Positions 50,217 through 59,423 are shown, counted from the stretch's first letter. The stretch: DNA of 64,000 nucleotides from Sphaerisporangium sp. TRM90804 (GCF_029846175.1 NZ_JARWAC010000011.1:248001-312000), one strand, 5' to 3'. Notes: generated from the letters alone by a model not told the origin. Program-made: numbers and translations.

Positions 50217-50960
50217 ATGGCTAACTTGGTGCTGTTGCGGCACGGCGAGAGTGAGTGGAACGCGAAAGGCCTGTTCACCGGCTGGGTGGACGTTGCGCTC
50301 TCGCCCAAGGGCGAGGAGGAGGCGCGGCGCGGCGGCAGGCTGCTGGTCGAGGCGGGGCTGAGCCCCGACGTCGTGCACACCTCGCTGCTGAGCCGCGCGA
50401 TCCAGACCTCGAACATCGCCCTGGGGGCGGCCGACCTCTCGTGGCTGCCCGTCACCCGCTCCTGGCGGCTGAACGAGCGCCACTACGGCGCGCTGCAGGG
50501 CAAGAACAAGGCGCAGACCCGCGAGGAGTTCGGCGAGGAGCAGTTCACGCTCTGGCGCCGCTCCTACGACGTGCCGCCGCCCCCGATCGCCGACGACGAC
50601 GAGTACTCGCAGGCGGGCGACCGCCGCTACGCGGTGCTGCCGCCCGAGCTGCTGCCGCGCACCGAGTGCCTCAAGGACGTCGTGCACCGCATGCTGCCCT
50701 ACTGGTACGACAGCATCGTCCCCGACCTCACGACCGGGCGCACCGTCCTGGTCGTCGCGCACGGCAACTCGCTGCGCGCCCTGGTCAAGCACCTGGACGG
50801 CATCGGCGACCAGGAGATCGCCAAGCTGAACATCCCCACCGGCATCCCGCTGCTCTACCAGCTCGACGAGGCCTTCAAGCCGCTGAAGACCGGCGGCGAG
50901 TACCTCGACCCCGACGCCGCGAAGGCCGCGATCGAGGCCGTCGCCAACCAGGGCAAGTAG
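50217..50960 (+). CDS. gpmA: 2,3-bisphosphoglycerate-dependent phosphoglycerate mutase
   Basis: A 247-residue glycolytic enzyme interconverting 3- and 2-phosphoglycerate. The phosphohistidine motif [12 protein letters not shown], the [10 protein letters not shown] segment, [15 protein letters not shown] and the second His in [14 protein letters not shown] are all present. Length typical. A long terminator hairpin follows. Confidence 0.97.
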   Translation: MANLVLLRHGESEWNAKGLFTGWVDVALSPKGEEEARRGGRLLVEAGLSPDVVHTSLLSRAIQTSNIALGAADLSWLPVTRSWRLNERHYGALQGKNKAQTREEFGEEQFTLWRRSYDVPPPPIADDDEYSQAGDRRYAVLPPELLPRTECLKDVVHRMLPYWYDSIVPDLTTGRTVLVVAHGNSLRALVKHLDGIGDQEIAKLNIPTGIPLLYQLDEAFKPLKTGGEYLDPDAAKAAIEAVANQGK

Positions 50961-50970
50961 CCACCGACCA

Positions 50971-51016
50971 CGCGAGAAGGACCCGCGCCCCTCCTGGGGC
51001 ACGGGTCCTTCTCGCG
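50971..51016. terminator. Long hairpin between convergent gpmA and phoU
   Basis: 15-bp outer stem (CGCGAGAAGGACCCG at 50971-50985 with its complement at 51002-51016) enclosing CCCC/GGGG; likely bidirectional terminator. Confidence 0.8.
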
Positions 51017-51050
51017 CGTCCGCCGGCACCGGGCCGGGGCCCGGCCGCCG

Positions 51051-51704
51051 TCACGGCTCGTCGGGGTCCCGGGTGCCGGTGACCAGGTAGACCACGTCGC
51101 GCGCGACGCGCACCGCGTGGTCGGCGTACCGCTCGTAGTAGCGGCCCGTCAGGGTGATGTCGATCGCCGGCTCGATGCCGTACGTCCAGTCCTTGGACAG
51201 CAGCACGCGGAACAGCCTGCGGTGCAGGATGTCCATCGCGTCGTCGTCGCTCTCCAGCTCCTTGGCCAGCTCGACGTCGTGCGTGGCGATGCAGGTGCCG
51301 GTCTTGGTGACCAGGCGCTCGGCGATCTGCCCCATCTCCAGGATGGTGTCGCGCACCTCCGGCGGGATCGCCGATTCGGGGTGGCGCATCCGGGCGATCT
51401 TGGCCACGTGCTGGGCCAGGTCCCCCATGCGTTCGAGGTCGCCGCCCATGCGCAGGGCCGTGATGGCCGTGCGCAGGTCGACGGCGACGGGCTGCTGGGT
51501 GGCCATGAGCTCGAAGATGGAGGTCTCGATGTCGGCGTACAGCCGGTCGACCTCCCCGTCCTGGGAGATCACGCTCTCGGCGAGCTGAAGGTCGGCGTCC
51601 AGCAGTGCGGTGGTGGCCCGCGAGATGGCCGAGCGGACGAGGCTGGTCATCTGGACCAGCCGTCCGGTGAGGGCGTTGAGTTCGTCGTGGAAGGCGTCGC
51701 GCAT
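51051..51704 (-). CDS. phoU: Phosphate signalling protein PhoU
   Basis: A 217-residue protein of two three-helix bundles with metal-binding E-x3-D-type repeats (LERMGDLAQHVAKIARMR and YERYADHAVRVARDVVY). It restrains the PhoR/SenX3 kinase under high phosphate. ATG 51704 has TAGCGT 7 nt upstream; a GTG at 51713 is an alternative. Divergent from senX3 with a PHO-box-like sequence between. No pst genes are in the window. Confidence 0.95.
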   Translation of the reverse strand: MRDAFHDELNALTGRLVQMTSLVRSAISRATTALLDADLQLAESVISQDGEVDRLYADIETSIFELMATQQPVAVDLRTAITALRMGGDLERMGDLAQHVAKIARMRHPESAIPPEVRDTILEMGQIAERLVTKTGTCIATHDVELAKELESDDDAMDILHRRLFRVLLSKDWTYGIEPAIDITLTGRYYERYADHAVRVARDVVYLVTGTRDPDEP

Positions 51705-51729
51705 GCCGCTCACGCTAGCCGCGCGTCTA

Positions 51730-51756
51730 TGAACGAACTCCGTCCGGAACGTGAAC
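51730..51756. promoter_or_regulatory. Candidate PHO box between phoU and senX3
   Basis: TGAAC (complement GTTCA) occurs at 51730 and 51752, exactly 22 bp apart (two 11-nt direct-repeat units), with GGAAC between, matching the layout of actinomycete PHO boxes in the shared phoU/phoR promoter region. Confidence 0.5.
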
Positions 51757-51819
51757 TCTGCAGGAAAGGGGCGCATTATCGGTCCTGGCCAGCGGGGGAG
51801 GACGCCTACCATCGAGAGC

Positions 51820-52995
51820 GTGAGTGAGATCCTGACGAGCCTGGCCGCCTTGGCGGGGTTTGTGGTCGGGGCGATCCTGATGATGGCCGTGCGTCAGCGC
51901 GACCGGCGGCACCCCGACTCCGACGAGGCCTCCGAGGCCGTCCTGCCCCAGGGCGTGGCCTCGGTGCTCGCCGTGCTGCCTTCATCGGCCGTCGTGCTCG
52001 ACCGCGACGACCGCGTGCTGCGCGCAAGCTCCGCCGCGCGCGCCTTCGGCCTGGTCAAGGGCGATCATCTCATGGCGGCCGAGCTGCTGGCGCTGGCGCG
52101 GCAGGTGCGAAGGAACGGCGAGATCCGCGAGAGCGAGATCGAGGTCCAGGGCAGCAAGTTCGGCGTCGAGCCCACCACGTTCGCCGTGCGGGTGGCCCCG
52201 CTCGGCACCCACGGCCAGGTGCTGGTGCTCGCCGAGGACCAGACCGAACGCCGCCGGGTCGAGGCCGTCCGCCGCGACTTCGTCGCCAACGTCAGCCACG
52301 AGCTGAAGACCCCCGTCGGCGCCCTCAGCCTGCTCGCCGAGACCGTCCAGGACGCCGCCGACGACCCCGTGGCGGTCACCCGCTTCGCCGGGCGCATGCA
52401 GCACGAGGCCGCCCGGCTCACCTACCTCGTCCAGGATCTGATCACCCTGTCGCGCATCCAGGGCGGCGAGCCCATCCCCACGCCCGGGTGCGTGCCGGTC
52501 GACGAGGTCGTCCACGAGGCCATCGACCGCTGCAACACCAAGGCCATCGCCAAGCAGATCTCCCTGGTCGCCGGCGGCACCGAGGGGCTGCGCGTCTGGG
52601 GCGACGACGAGCTGCTGGTGACGGCGCTGCGCAACCTGATCGACAACGCCGTCGCCTACAGTCCCGAGAGCACCCGCGTCGTGGTGAGCGCGCGGCCCGC
52701 GGGCGACTGCGTCGAGGTCAGCGTCAGCGACCAGGGCATCGGCATCCCCGAGACCTCCCAGGAACGCATCTTCGAGCGCTTCTTCCGCGTCGACCCCGCC
52801 CGGTCCCGGGCGACGGGCGGCACCGGTCTCGGCCTCGCCATCGTCAAGCACGTCGCCGTCGCCCACAGTGGCGAGGTGACGGTCTGGAGCAAAGAAGGCT
52901 CCGGTTCCACCTTCACCCTCCGTCTGCCCGCCTTCGGCGGGATGGCTATAGCGGTGCCCAGCACCACGTCTACTCCTCTGGAGGCCGCGAAGTGA
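51820..52995 (+). CDS. senX3: Sensor histidine kinase SenX3/PhoR
   Basis: A 391-residue kinase. One TM (~5-27), a PAS-like domain (~50-140), HisKA with VSHELKTPVGALSLL, and HATPase_c with N, G1 (VSDQGIGIP) and G2 (TGGTGLGLAIVKH) boxes. It should phosphorylate RegX3 on phosphate limitation. GTG 51820 has TACCAT 7 nt upstream (leaderless). The stop overlaps the regX3 GTG (GTGA). Confidence 0.94.
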   Translation: MSEILTSLAALAGFVVGAILMMAVRQRDRRHPDSDEASEAVLPQGVASVLAVLPSSAVVLDRDDRVLRASSAARAFGLVKGDHLMAAELLALARQVRRNGEIRESEIEVQGSKFGVEPTTFAVRVAPLGTHGQVLVLAEDQTERRRVEAVRRDFVANVSHELKTPVGALSLLAETVQDAADDPVAVTRFAGRMQHEAARLTYLVQDLITLSRIQGGEPIPTPGCVPVDEVVHEAIDRCNTKAIAKQISLVAGGTEGLRVWGDDELLVTALRNLIDNAVAYSPESTRVVVSARPAGDCVEVSVSDQGIGIPETSQERIFERFFRVDPARSRATGGTGLGLAIVKHVAVAHSGEVTVWSKEGSGSTFTLRLPAFGGMAIAVPSTTSTPLEAAK

Positions 52996-53681
52996 CCCGC
53001 GTGCTGGTGGTCGAGGACGAGGAATCGTTCTCGGACGCCCTGTCCTACATGCTGCGCAAGGAAGGGTTCGAGGTCGCCGTCGCGGCTACCGGCCCCGAGG
53101 CATTGGACACCTTCGACCGCAACGGAGCCGATCTCGTGCTCCTCGACCTCATGCTCCCGGGCCTGCCGGGCACGGAGGTCTGCCGGTCGCTGCGGCAGCG
53201 ATCCAAGGTTCCCGTCATCATGCTGACCGCCAAGGACAGCGAGATCGACAAGGTGGTCGGCCTCGAACTGGGCGCCGACGACTACGTCACCAAGCCGTTC
53301 TCCTCGCGCGAGCTGGTGGCGCGCATCCGCGCCGTGCTGCGCAGGCAGGGCGACCTTGAGGAGGTGGAGTCGGCCGTCCTCGCCGCGGGCCCCGTGCGCA
53401 TGGACGTCGACCGCCACATCGTCGCGGTGCGCGGCCGGCAGGTGCAGCTCCCGCTGAAGGAGTTCGAGCTGCTGGAGGTGCTGTTGCGCAACGCGGGCCG
53501 GGTGCTCACGCGCGGGCAGCTCATCGACCGGGTGTGGGGCGCCGACTACGTGGGCGACACCAAGACCCTCGACGTGCACGTCAAGCGCCTGCGTGCCAAG
53601 GTCGAGGCCGACCCGTCCAACCCGCGCTGCATCCTCACCGTCCGCGGGCTCGGCTACAAGTTCGACCCCGCCGAGGAGTAA
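52992..53681 (+). CDS. regX3: Response regulator RegX3/PhoP
   Basis: A 229-residue OmpR/PhoB-type regulator. Receiver: VLVVEDEESFSDAL, phospho-Asp in VLLDLMLPGLPG, and LTAKDSEIDKVVGLELGADD with K in YVTKPF. DNA-binding domain: LPLKEFELLEVLL ... GDTKTLDVHVKRLRAKVE. Forms the phosphate two-component system with the upstream kinase. Confidence 0.95.
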   Translation: MTRVLVVEDEESFSDALSYMLRKEGFEVAVAATGPEALDTFDRNGADLVLLDLMLPGLPGTEVCRSLRQRSKVPVIMLTAKDSEIDKVVGLELGADDYVTKPFSSRELVARIRAVLRRQGDLEEVESAVLAAGPVRMDVDRHIVAVRGRQVQLPLKEFELLEVLLRNAGRVLTRGQLIDRVWGADYVGDTKTLDVHVKRLRAKVEADPSNPRCILTVRGLGYKFDPAEE

Positions 53682-53730
53682 GTGATCCCCGGCAGGCCCC
53701 GCGAGGCGGCCTGAACGGCCTCACGGGCCC

Positions 53731-53785
53731 GTGGAAGGCCCGGTGGCGCCCGGCGGCACGACCGCCGCGCCGCCGGGCCTTCCAC
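53731..53785. terminator. Hairpin between convergent regX3 and lpqE-like genes
   Basis: Perfect 13-bp stem GTGGAAGGCCCGG/CCGGGCCTTCCAC (53731-53743 with 53773-53785). Confidence 0.7.
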
Positions 53786-53790
53786 GCGTC

Positions 53791-54432
53791 TCAGCCCGAC
53801 GGGGTCGCGGAGGGCGACGCGGTGGTCTCCGGAGCCGCAGGAGAGGCCGGGGAGGCCGGCGTGGGGCTCGTGGAGGGGCTGGCGGCGGGGGCGGCCGGCG
53901 CGAGGCTGGCGAACTCCCTGCTGCGCGTGATCACGGGGACCGTCAGGCGGACGTCGCCGGCGTTGGCGAACCGAAGGACCAGCGCGACCGTCTCGCCGCC
54001 GGAGAACGGCTTCTTGGCGCCTTCCACGACGAACTGGGAGACCGGCCTGCCGGTGTTGACGAGTCGGCCCGGCGGCAGTGTGATGGAGCCGGGCGTCCGT
54101 ACGGAGGTGACGCTCTGGTCGGCGACGGCGATTCCGCTGAGGGTCTCTGGCCTGCCGCCGTAGTTGACCATGGTCATGAAGAGAGGGAGGGAGCCGCCCA
54201 CCGCGATCTGTGCACCGGGCTCCGGGCCGAGCAGGAACGCCTGGGGGATCTTGATGCCTTTGCTGCCGTAGGTCTTGCCGGAGTCGTCACTGGCGATGAG
54301 CACGCTCGCCTCGGTGGGGGCGTAGGCGTTGCTGGTGTTCGCATCGGCGCCCGCGCCGCACGCCGCCAACGCCGGGGCGGCCGCGAGCAGCGCGGTGACG
54401 AGGATCACCCTGCGGCGGCTGGTGCTGGTCAC
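53791..54432 (-). CDS. LpqE-like lipoprotein
   Basis: A 213-residue secreted lipoprotein: signal peptide with lipobox LAAC, a ~140-residue domain of the DUF461/copper-chaperone-like beta type, and an Ala/Ser/Pro-rich C-terminal tail. In mycobacteria LpqE is also divergent from carD. GTG 54432 is preceded by AAGGAGA. Role unknown. Confidence 0.85.
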   Translation of the reverse strand: MTSTSRRRVILVTALLAAAPALAACGAGADANTSNAYAPTEASVLIASDDSGKTYGSKGIKIPQAFLLGPEPGAQIAVGGSLPLFMTMVNYGGRPETLSGIAVADQSVTSVRTPGSITLPPGRLVNTGRPVSQFVVEGAKKPFSGGETVALVLRFANAGDVRLTVPVITRSREFASLAPAAPAASPSTSPTPASPASPAAPETTASPSATPSG

Positions 54433-54608
54433 AGTTCGAGGTCTCCTTGATACGCATGGGCATGGCCACGCTTACCTTATCGGCGGCCGCAGCCCCCTTC
54501 CCAGCCGGGCCACCGCGTCTTCGGAAACGCTCAGGACCGCAGGTCATAGGGCGTTTAAGAAGTTGCGAAACACGTACCTGGTCGGTTGTCAAGTCCCAAA
54601 TGGAGGCT

Positions 54609-54637
54609 TTGACCTGCAGTTATGTTGATTTCACTGT
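54609..54637 (+). promoter_or_regulatory. Possible carD promoter
   Basis: TTGACC (54609-54614) and CACTGT (54632-54637), spaced 17 nt, upstream of carD; TATCCT near 54660 is an alternative -10. GGAAGGGG precedes the start. Confidence 0.35.
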
Positions 54638-54694
54638 TCCGGGAGGGGACTGGCGCGTGGTATCCTGGAGTACAGCGGAAGGGGTACTTGTCAC

Positions 54695-55177
54695 ATGACT
54701 TTCCAGGTCGGCGACACTGTCGTCTACCCCCACCACGGGGCTGCTCGAATCGAAGCCATCACGACCCGCACCATCAAGGGCGAGGATAGAACCTATCTGG
54801 TGCTGAAGGTCGACAAGGGCGACCTTACCGTTCAGGTGCCGGCGGACAACGCCGAGCTCGTCGGTGTACGTGACGTTGTAGGCCAGGAAGGCCTGGAGCG
54901 TGTCTTCGACGTGCTGCGCATGCCGCACACCGAAGAGCCCACGAACTGGTCCCGTCGTTACAAGGCCAACCTCGAGAAGCTGGCGTCCGGCGACGTCAAC
55001 AAGGTGGCCGAGGTCGTTCGCGACTTGTGGCGGCGCGACAAGGAGCGCGGGCTGTCCGCGGGCGAGAAGCGCATGCTGGCCAAGGCCAGGCAGATACTGG
55101 TCAGCGAGCTCGCTCTGGCTGAGAAGACCAACGAGGACAAGGCCGAGGCCCTGCTCGACGAGGTCCTGAACTCCTGA
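54695..55177 (+). CDS. carD: CarD-family RNA polymerase-binding regulator
   Basis: A 160-residue CarD protein that binds the RNA polymerase beta subunit through its Tudor-like N-terminal domain ([20 protein letters not shown]) and stabilises open complexes through its basic helical C-terminal domain ([20 protein letters not shown], including the conserved Trp). It is globally acting in actinobacteria. ispF follows directly. Confidence 0.96.
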   Translation: MTFQVGDTVVYPHHGAARIEAITTRTIKGEDRTYLVLKVDKGDLTVQVPADNAELVGVRDVVGQEGLERVFDVLRMPHTEEPTNWSRRYKANLEKLASGDVNKVAEVVRDLWRRDKERGLSAGEKRMLAKARQILVSELALAEKTNEDKAEALLDEVLNS

Positions 55178-55194
55178 ACGGCACATTCCCAAGG

Positions 55195-55662
55195 GTGGGC
55201 GTCGGTGTCGATGTCCACCCTTTCGCCTCTGACCGGGCGCTTCACCTCGCGGGCCTGCACTGGCCCGGTGAGACCGGCCTGGCGGGCCACTCCGACGGCG
55301 ACGCCGCCGCGCACGCGTGTTGCGACGCGCTGCTGTCGGCCGCCGGGCTCGGTGACATCGGAGGGCTCTTCGGCACGACCGACCCACGCTGGGCCGGCGC
55401 GTCCGGGGTCGCCATGCTCCGGGAGACCGCGCGGCACGTGCGCGCGTCCGGTTTCACCATCGGCAACGTCGCGCTCCAGGTGATCGGCAACCGGCCCAAG
55501 CTGGCCCCCCGGCGGGTCGAGGCCGAGAAGGCGCTGAGCGAGGCTCTCTCGGCCCCGGTCAGCGTCAGCGCGACCACCACCGACGGCCTCGGCCTCACCG
55601 GCCGCGGCGAGGGCGTGGCGGCCGTCGCGACGGCGATCGTCTTCGCGCCCGTCACCACCTGA
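55195..55662 (+). CDS. ispF: 2-C-methyl-D-erythritol 2,4-cyclodiphosphate synthase
   Basis: A 155-residue enzyme of the MEP isoprenoid pathway. Metal ligands are in GVDVHPF (D6, H8) and [11 protein letters not shown]; the hinge [13 protein letters not shown] and C-terminal [17 protein letters not shown] are typical. GTG 55195 is the only sensible start ([10 protein letters not shown] context). Only 17 nt separate it from carD, where many actinobacteria place ispD. Confidence 0.96.
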   Translation: MGVGVDVHPFASDRALHLAGLHWPGETGLAGHSDGDAAAHACCDALLSAAGLGDIGGLFGTTDPRWAGASGVAMLRETARHVRASGFTIGNVALQVIGNRPKLAPRRVEAEKALSEALSAPVSVSATTTDGLGLTGRGEGVAAVATAIVFAPVTT

Positions 55663-55773
55663 CGGCCGGCCCGTCCGCCGGGCTCCACGAGGCCGCCCGC
55701 ACCGGGTGAACGCGCCTCTCGGCTTGCGACGAACTATTTTTTCGCCGTCTGACCAGGGTTTCTTTGCTTCCTT

Positions 55774-55798
55774 GGATTACTTTCGCTTTGGCGGGTAG
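55774..55798 (+). promoter_or_regulatory. SigB-type stress promoter
   Basis: GGAT (55774-55777), 15 nt, GGGTAG (55793-55798) fits the actinomycete SigB consensus GNNT-N14-16-GGGTA upstream of the GlsB-type gene. Confidence 0.5.
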
Positions 55799-55843
55799 CC
55801 ATCTGTTCAGCGTGAAGGTGTGACCCCCAAGTGGAGGCTCGAT

Positions 55844-56113
55844 ATGTCCATTCAGACCATCCTCGGTGCGATCGTCATCGGCGCCATCATCGGTGCCCTC
55901 GGGCGGCTGGTCCTCCCCGGCAGGCAGCCCATCGGGTGGCTGCTGACGATCGTCGTCGGCATCGTCGCCGCCCTGATCGGCACGGTGATCGCCCAGGCCG
56001 TAGGCGTCGCCACGACCGACGGCATCGACTGGATCGAACTCGTCCTGCAGGTCGTCGTCGCCGTGATCGGTGTCGGCCTCGTCGCGGGGCTTCGCGGGCG
56101 CTCGAGGGTCTGA
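55844..56113 (+). CDS. GlsB/YeaQ/YmgE family membrane protein
   Basis: An 89-residue transglycosylase-associated-type protein with three hydrophobic segments and glycine zippers (IVIGAIIGALGRLVLPGRQP). Linked to stress responses in other actinomycetes; the SigB-like promoter agrees. ATG 55844 follows GTGGAGG. Confidence 0.9.
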   Translation: MSIQTILGAIVIGAIIGALGRLVLPGRQPIGWLLTIVVGIVAALIGTVIAQAVGVATTDGIDWIELVLQVVVAVIGVGLVAGLRGRSRV

Positions 56114-56237
56114 CGCGAACCCAGCACGTCGCGACCGGCTACGCCGGAGTCAGAGCCGCCGAAGGCGAGCTCCGAGCCGTCCGGCCCGGAAGCACGGCGG
56201 TCACCCCATCGGTGTCGTGACCGCACCGGAACCATAC

Positions 56238-56274
56238 GAAAGGCCCGCCCGGTCGATGACCGGGCGGGCCTTTC
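56238..56274 (+). terminator. Strong terminator after GlsB-type gene
   Basis: 17-bp perfect stem (56238-56254 with 56258-56274), 3-nt loop, ending in CTTTC. It lies between convergent genes. Confidence 0.9.
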
Positions 56275-56289
56275 GCTTGCTCGGACGGG

Positions 56290-57591
56290 TCACTCCCCGG
56301 GCGGCAGCGGGGTGCTGCGCATGCGCCCCGACGGAGGCGCCGCGCTCTCCCCCCCATAGGGCTGCCGGCCGGCGCGCGGGGCCTCCTCCTCGTCGGCGAG
56401 CTCGGCGTGGTGCGCGGGATCGGGCCCCGCCTCCAACTCCGCGGCCGACAGGGCGGCCACCTCGTCACGCAGGTGCGGGTAGGGCTGGGTGTCGACCTCG
56501 ATGCCGGGAGGCTCCTCGGGCGCCTGCGCGGCGTCGGCGGGCTCGGGGTCGCGGACCCTGCTGGGAAGCGGGTGGACGAGCACGTCGCCGGAGGTGGGGC
56601 GCACGAGGTCGCCCCAGCGCAGCGGCACGTCGGGGTCGCGCGGCGCCTCGGCCGACCGGTCGCGCGGCTGGGGCACGGTGGGAGGCTCGGGGGCGTCCTG
56701 AGTGGCCTCACGACGTCCGGCGTCCGGCGGGGTGCCGGCCTCGGCCGAAGCGGGCCCGGTGGCGGCGTGGGAGCCGCGCGCGGGCTCCGGCTCATCGCGA
56801 TCCGGCTCGTCCCGGCCCTCAGGGCGGGGCAGCGGCGGCAGCTCGTCGACCGGCGGGGTCTCCGGCGCCGCGGTGGGCGGCACGACCGGCGTGATCTCGG
56901 CCGCCGGAACGACGTCGGGCACGGCGTGGCCGCGGGAATGCGGGTGCGGCTCCGGGCCCGGCCCGTGATCACGGTCGGCGCCGGAGGGATGCGGCGGCTC
57001 CAGCGGCGGAGCCAGCACCGGGTCGCGCTCCTCGCCGCCGAAGGGGACGACGTCGTTGCGCGTGCGCTCCGGCGCGGGCTCGGCGGCGTCCGTCCGCGCC
57101 CACTCGGCGTGGTTGCCCCTGGCCAGCAGCATGAGCAGCCACAGGCCGACGACGAGCAGCACCCAGGGCAGCACGGCGACGGCGACGGCCGCCTGCCGCA
57201 TGTCGACGGCGATGCCCACGGCGGCCACGACGTTCGCAGCCGCGGCGGCCGCGACCAGCAGGGCCAGTACGAAGCCGGCCTGCAGCCGCACGAACCGCCG
57301 CCCGGGGCGCAGCAGGAGCACGGCGATCAGCGCGATGGCCAGAAGCGCGTCGAAGGCCGCCGGATAGAGGTGGGCGAGGCGGACCTGCGCGCCCCCCACC
57401 ACGGCGAGCGCGCGCAGCGGTTCGAAGGAAAGCACGCAGGCGGCGCCCGCCAGCGCGGCGACCGCCAGGGCGGCGACGGCCGTTCCCGCGCGGCGCAGGA
57501 CGCGCGCCGCTCCGGTCGGCTCGACGGGGGCGGACAGAGGCTCGTGCCGGCGGGAGGACTTGCCTGCCGCCAGGGAAGGGGTGACGTCCAT
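56290..57591 (-). CDS. Four-TM membrane protein with long Pro/Glu-rich tail
   Basis: A 433-residue protein: residues ~30-160 hold four hydrophobic segments in a DUF2637-like arrangement, and the remaining ~270 residues are an acidic, Pro-rich cytoplasmic tail with no fold recognised. Function unknown. It is divergent from the cysS region. Confidence 0.75.
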   Translation of the reverse strand: MDVTPSLAAGKSSRRHEPLSAPVEPTGAARVLRRAGTAVAALAVAALAGAACVLSFEPLRALAVVGGAQVRLAHLYPAAFDALLAIALIAVLLLRPGRRFVRLQAGFVLALLVAAAAAANVVAAVGIAVDMRQAAVAVAVLPWVLLVVGLWLLMLLARGNHAEWARTDAAEPAPERTRNDVVPFGGEERDPVLAPPLEPPHPSGADRDHGPGPEPHPHSRGHAVPDVVPAAEITPVVPPTAAPETPPVDELPPLPRPEGRDEPDRDEPEPARGSHAATGPASAEAGTPPDAGRREATQDAPEPPTVPQPRDRSAEAPRDPDVPLRWGDLVRPTSGDVLVHPLPSRVRDPEPADAAQAPEEPPGIEVDTQPYPHLRDEVAALSAAELEAGPDPAHHAELADEEEAPRAGRQPYGGESAAPPSGRMRSTPLPPGE

Positions 57592-57611
57592 GGCGCTTCG
57601 AGCCTACAGAC

Positions 57612-57785
57612 TCAGGACTGCCGCGACCGGCACGGATGCGTATAGAGATCAGGTGACGGCGTGTCCGTCGCCGTGCCCGGGGCGGGGCCGCTCGGCCGGG
57701 TCGTGGCGCGGAAGGTCATGCCAAGAGCGGCGTATTCCGGCATACCTTCGGTGACAAGACGGTCTTCGAGTAAGAACACGGTCAC
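57612..57785 (-). CDS. Possible 57-residue protein with TTA codon
   Basis: A small frame: VTVFLLEDRLVTEGMPEYAA then LGMTFRATTRPS and a Pro/Thr-rich end. GAGG precedes a GTG at 57779, with GTG 57785 as alternative. Codons in the first half are AT-richer than neighbours and include TTA. No family recognised; it may be spurious. Confidence 0.35.
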   Translation of the reverse strand: MTVFLLEDRLVTEGMPEYAALGMTFRATTRPSGPAPGTATDTPSPDLYTHPCRSRQS

Positions 57786-57891
57786 CTCACTAGGACGACC
57801 GTGAGGACCTGCGGAATCACATCTCGTTTGACGAGGTGTGAGGTCGGGCAACCCGTGCTGCGGCGGCGTTGGAGGCATTAACCTTGCGTTC
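57786..57891 (+). promoter_or_regulatory. cysS upstream region with hairpin and -10
   Basis: A 9-bp hairpin (57818-57826 with 57832-57840) and TAACCT (57879-57884) 7 nt before the cysS GTG. GGAGG at 57871-57875 is too far (16 nt) to act as a normal ribosome site. Confidence 0.4.
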
Positions 57892-59289
57892 GTGAGCCTG
57901 CGCCTATACGACACCAGCACCCGTGCGGTCCGTGAATTCGTCCCGGTCCAGCCCGGCCGGGTCTCGATATACCTGTGCGGGGCCACTGTCCAGGCGCCGC
58001 CGCACATCGGTCACATCCGCTCGGGCGTCAACTTCGACGTGCTGCGCCGCTGGCTGGCGCGCTCGGGCTACGACGTCTGGTTCTGCCGCAACGTCACCGA
58101 CCTCGACGACAAGATCATCAGAGTCGCCGCCGAGGAGGGCGTGCCCTGGTTCGTCGTCGCCGAGCGCAACCAGCGGGCCTTCACCTGGGCGTACGAGAGG
58201 CTCGGGTGCCTTCCGCCGACGGTCGAGCCGCGCGCGATGGGCCACATCCCCGAGATGATCGAGCTGATGCAGCGGCTGATCGACAAGGGCCACGCCTACG
58301 CCGCCGGCGGCGACGTCTACTTCGACGTCATGTCCTACGCCCAGCGGTACGGCAAGCTGTCCAACCAGCGTCCCGAGAACATGCGGGCCGCCGCCGACAC
58401 CGACACCGACTCCTGCAAGCGCGACCCGCGCGACTTCGCGCTGTGGAAGGGCGCCAAGCCCGGCGAGCCCACCTGGCCCACGCCGTGGGGAGCCGGGCGT
58501 CCGGGCTGGCACCTCGAATGCTCCGCCATGGCCACCAAGTACCTCGGCGAGACGTTCGACATCCACGGCGGCGGCGTCGACCTGATCTTCCCGCACCACG
58601 AGAACGAGGTCGCGCAGTCGCAGGCCGCGGGCGACGGCTTCGCGCGTTACTGGTTGCACAACGGCATGCTCAAGATCGGCGCCGAGAAGATGAGCAAGTC
58701 GCTCGGCAACTCCCTGCTCGTGCCGGCCATGCTGGGCAAGGTGCGCGCCGTCGAGCTGCGCTACTACCTCGTGGCGGCGCACTACCGCTCGGTGATCGAC
58801 TACTCCGACGAGTCGCTGACCGAAGCCGCCGCCGGCTACCAGCGCATCGAGGGCTTCGTCACCCGCGCCGCCGAGGTGATCCACGACCTCGACGCCGCGG
58901 CGCCGCTGCCGCAGGCGTTCGTGGACGCGATGAACGACGATCTCGGCGTCCCGCAGGCGCTCGCCGTCATCCACGAGGTCGTCCGCGAGGGCAACGTCGC
59001 CCTGGCTCACGGCAACAAGGAGCAGGTCGCCCGCCTTCTCGCCGAGACGCAGAACATGCTCGACGTCCTCGGCCTCGACCCCCGCTCCCCCCAGTGGCGC
59101 GACTCCCGGGCAGACACCGGCCTGCGCGAGACGGTCGACGCCCTGGTGGGCGTCGCCCTGGAGCAGCGCCAGGCGGCCCGCGCCCGTAAGGACTACGCCG
59201 CCGCCGACGCCATCCGCGACCAGCTCGCCGCGGCCGGCGTCGCCGTCGAGGACACCCCCGAGGGCCCCCGCTGGGAGATCGCGCACTGA
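57892..59289 (+). CDS. cysS: Cysteinyl-tRNA synthetase
   Basis: A 465-residue class I synthetase. The HIGH motif is PPHIGHIR (HIGH 38-41), zinc ligands include C29, and [19 protein letters not shown] and KMSKS (266-270) follow. Complete length. It could instead be confused with MshC (cysteine ligase), but the full C-terminal anticodon-binding region supports CysS. GTG 57892. A tandem array includes its last codons and stop. Confidence 0.95.
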   Translation: MSLRLYDTSTRAVREFVPVQPGRVSIYLCGATVQAPPHIGHIRSGVNFDVLRRWLARSGYDVWFCRNVTDLDDKIIRVAAEEGVPWFVVAERNQRAFTWAYERLGCLPPTVEPRAMGHIPEMIELMQRLIDKGHAYAAGGDVYFDVMSYAQRYGKLSNQRPENMRAAADTDTDSCKRDPRDFALWKGAKPGEPTWPTPWGAGRPGWHLECSAMATKYLGETFDIHGGGVDLIFPHHENEVAQSQAAGDGFARYWLHNGMLKIGAEKMSKSLGNSLLVPAMLGKVRAVELRYYLVAAHYRSVIDYSDESLTEAAAGYQRIEGFVTRAAEVIHDLDAAAPLPQAFVDAMNDDLGVPQALAVIHEVVREGNVALAHGNKEQVARLLAETQNMLDVLGLDPRSPQWRDSRADTGLRETVDALVGVALEQRQAARARKDYAAADAIRDQLAAAGVAVEDTPEGPRWEIAH

Positions 59290-59422
59290 TCGCGGGAATG
59301 ACGCGATCGGCGAGTGGCGACCCCCGGCTGGGAAGTGGCGCGCTGACCGCGCCTATCCCTTGGAACCGGGGCGCTCGGGCGACGGAAGGTCCTCGATGGG
59401 AAATGGCGCACTGATCGCGCCG
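59271..59422 (+). repeat. Tandem duplication of cysS 3' end
   Basis: CTGGGAGATCGCGCACTGA (59271), which encodes the cysS terminus and stop, recurs degenerately as CTGGGAAGTGGCGCGCTGA (59328, period 57) and ATGGGAAATGGCGCACTGA (59396, period 68). The second copy stays in frame with cysS and would repeat WEVAR-stop. Confidence 0.8.
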
Positions 59423-59423
59423 G

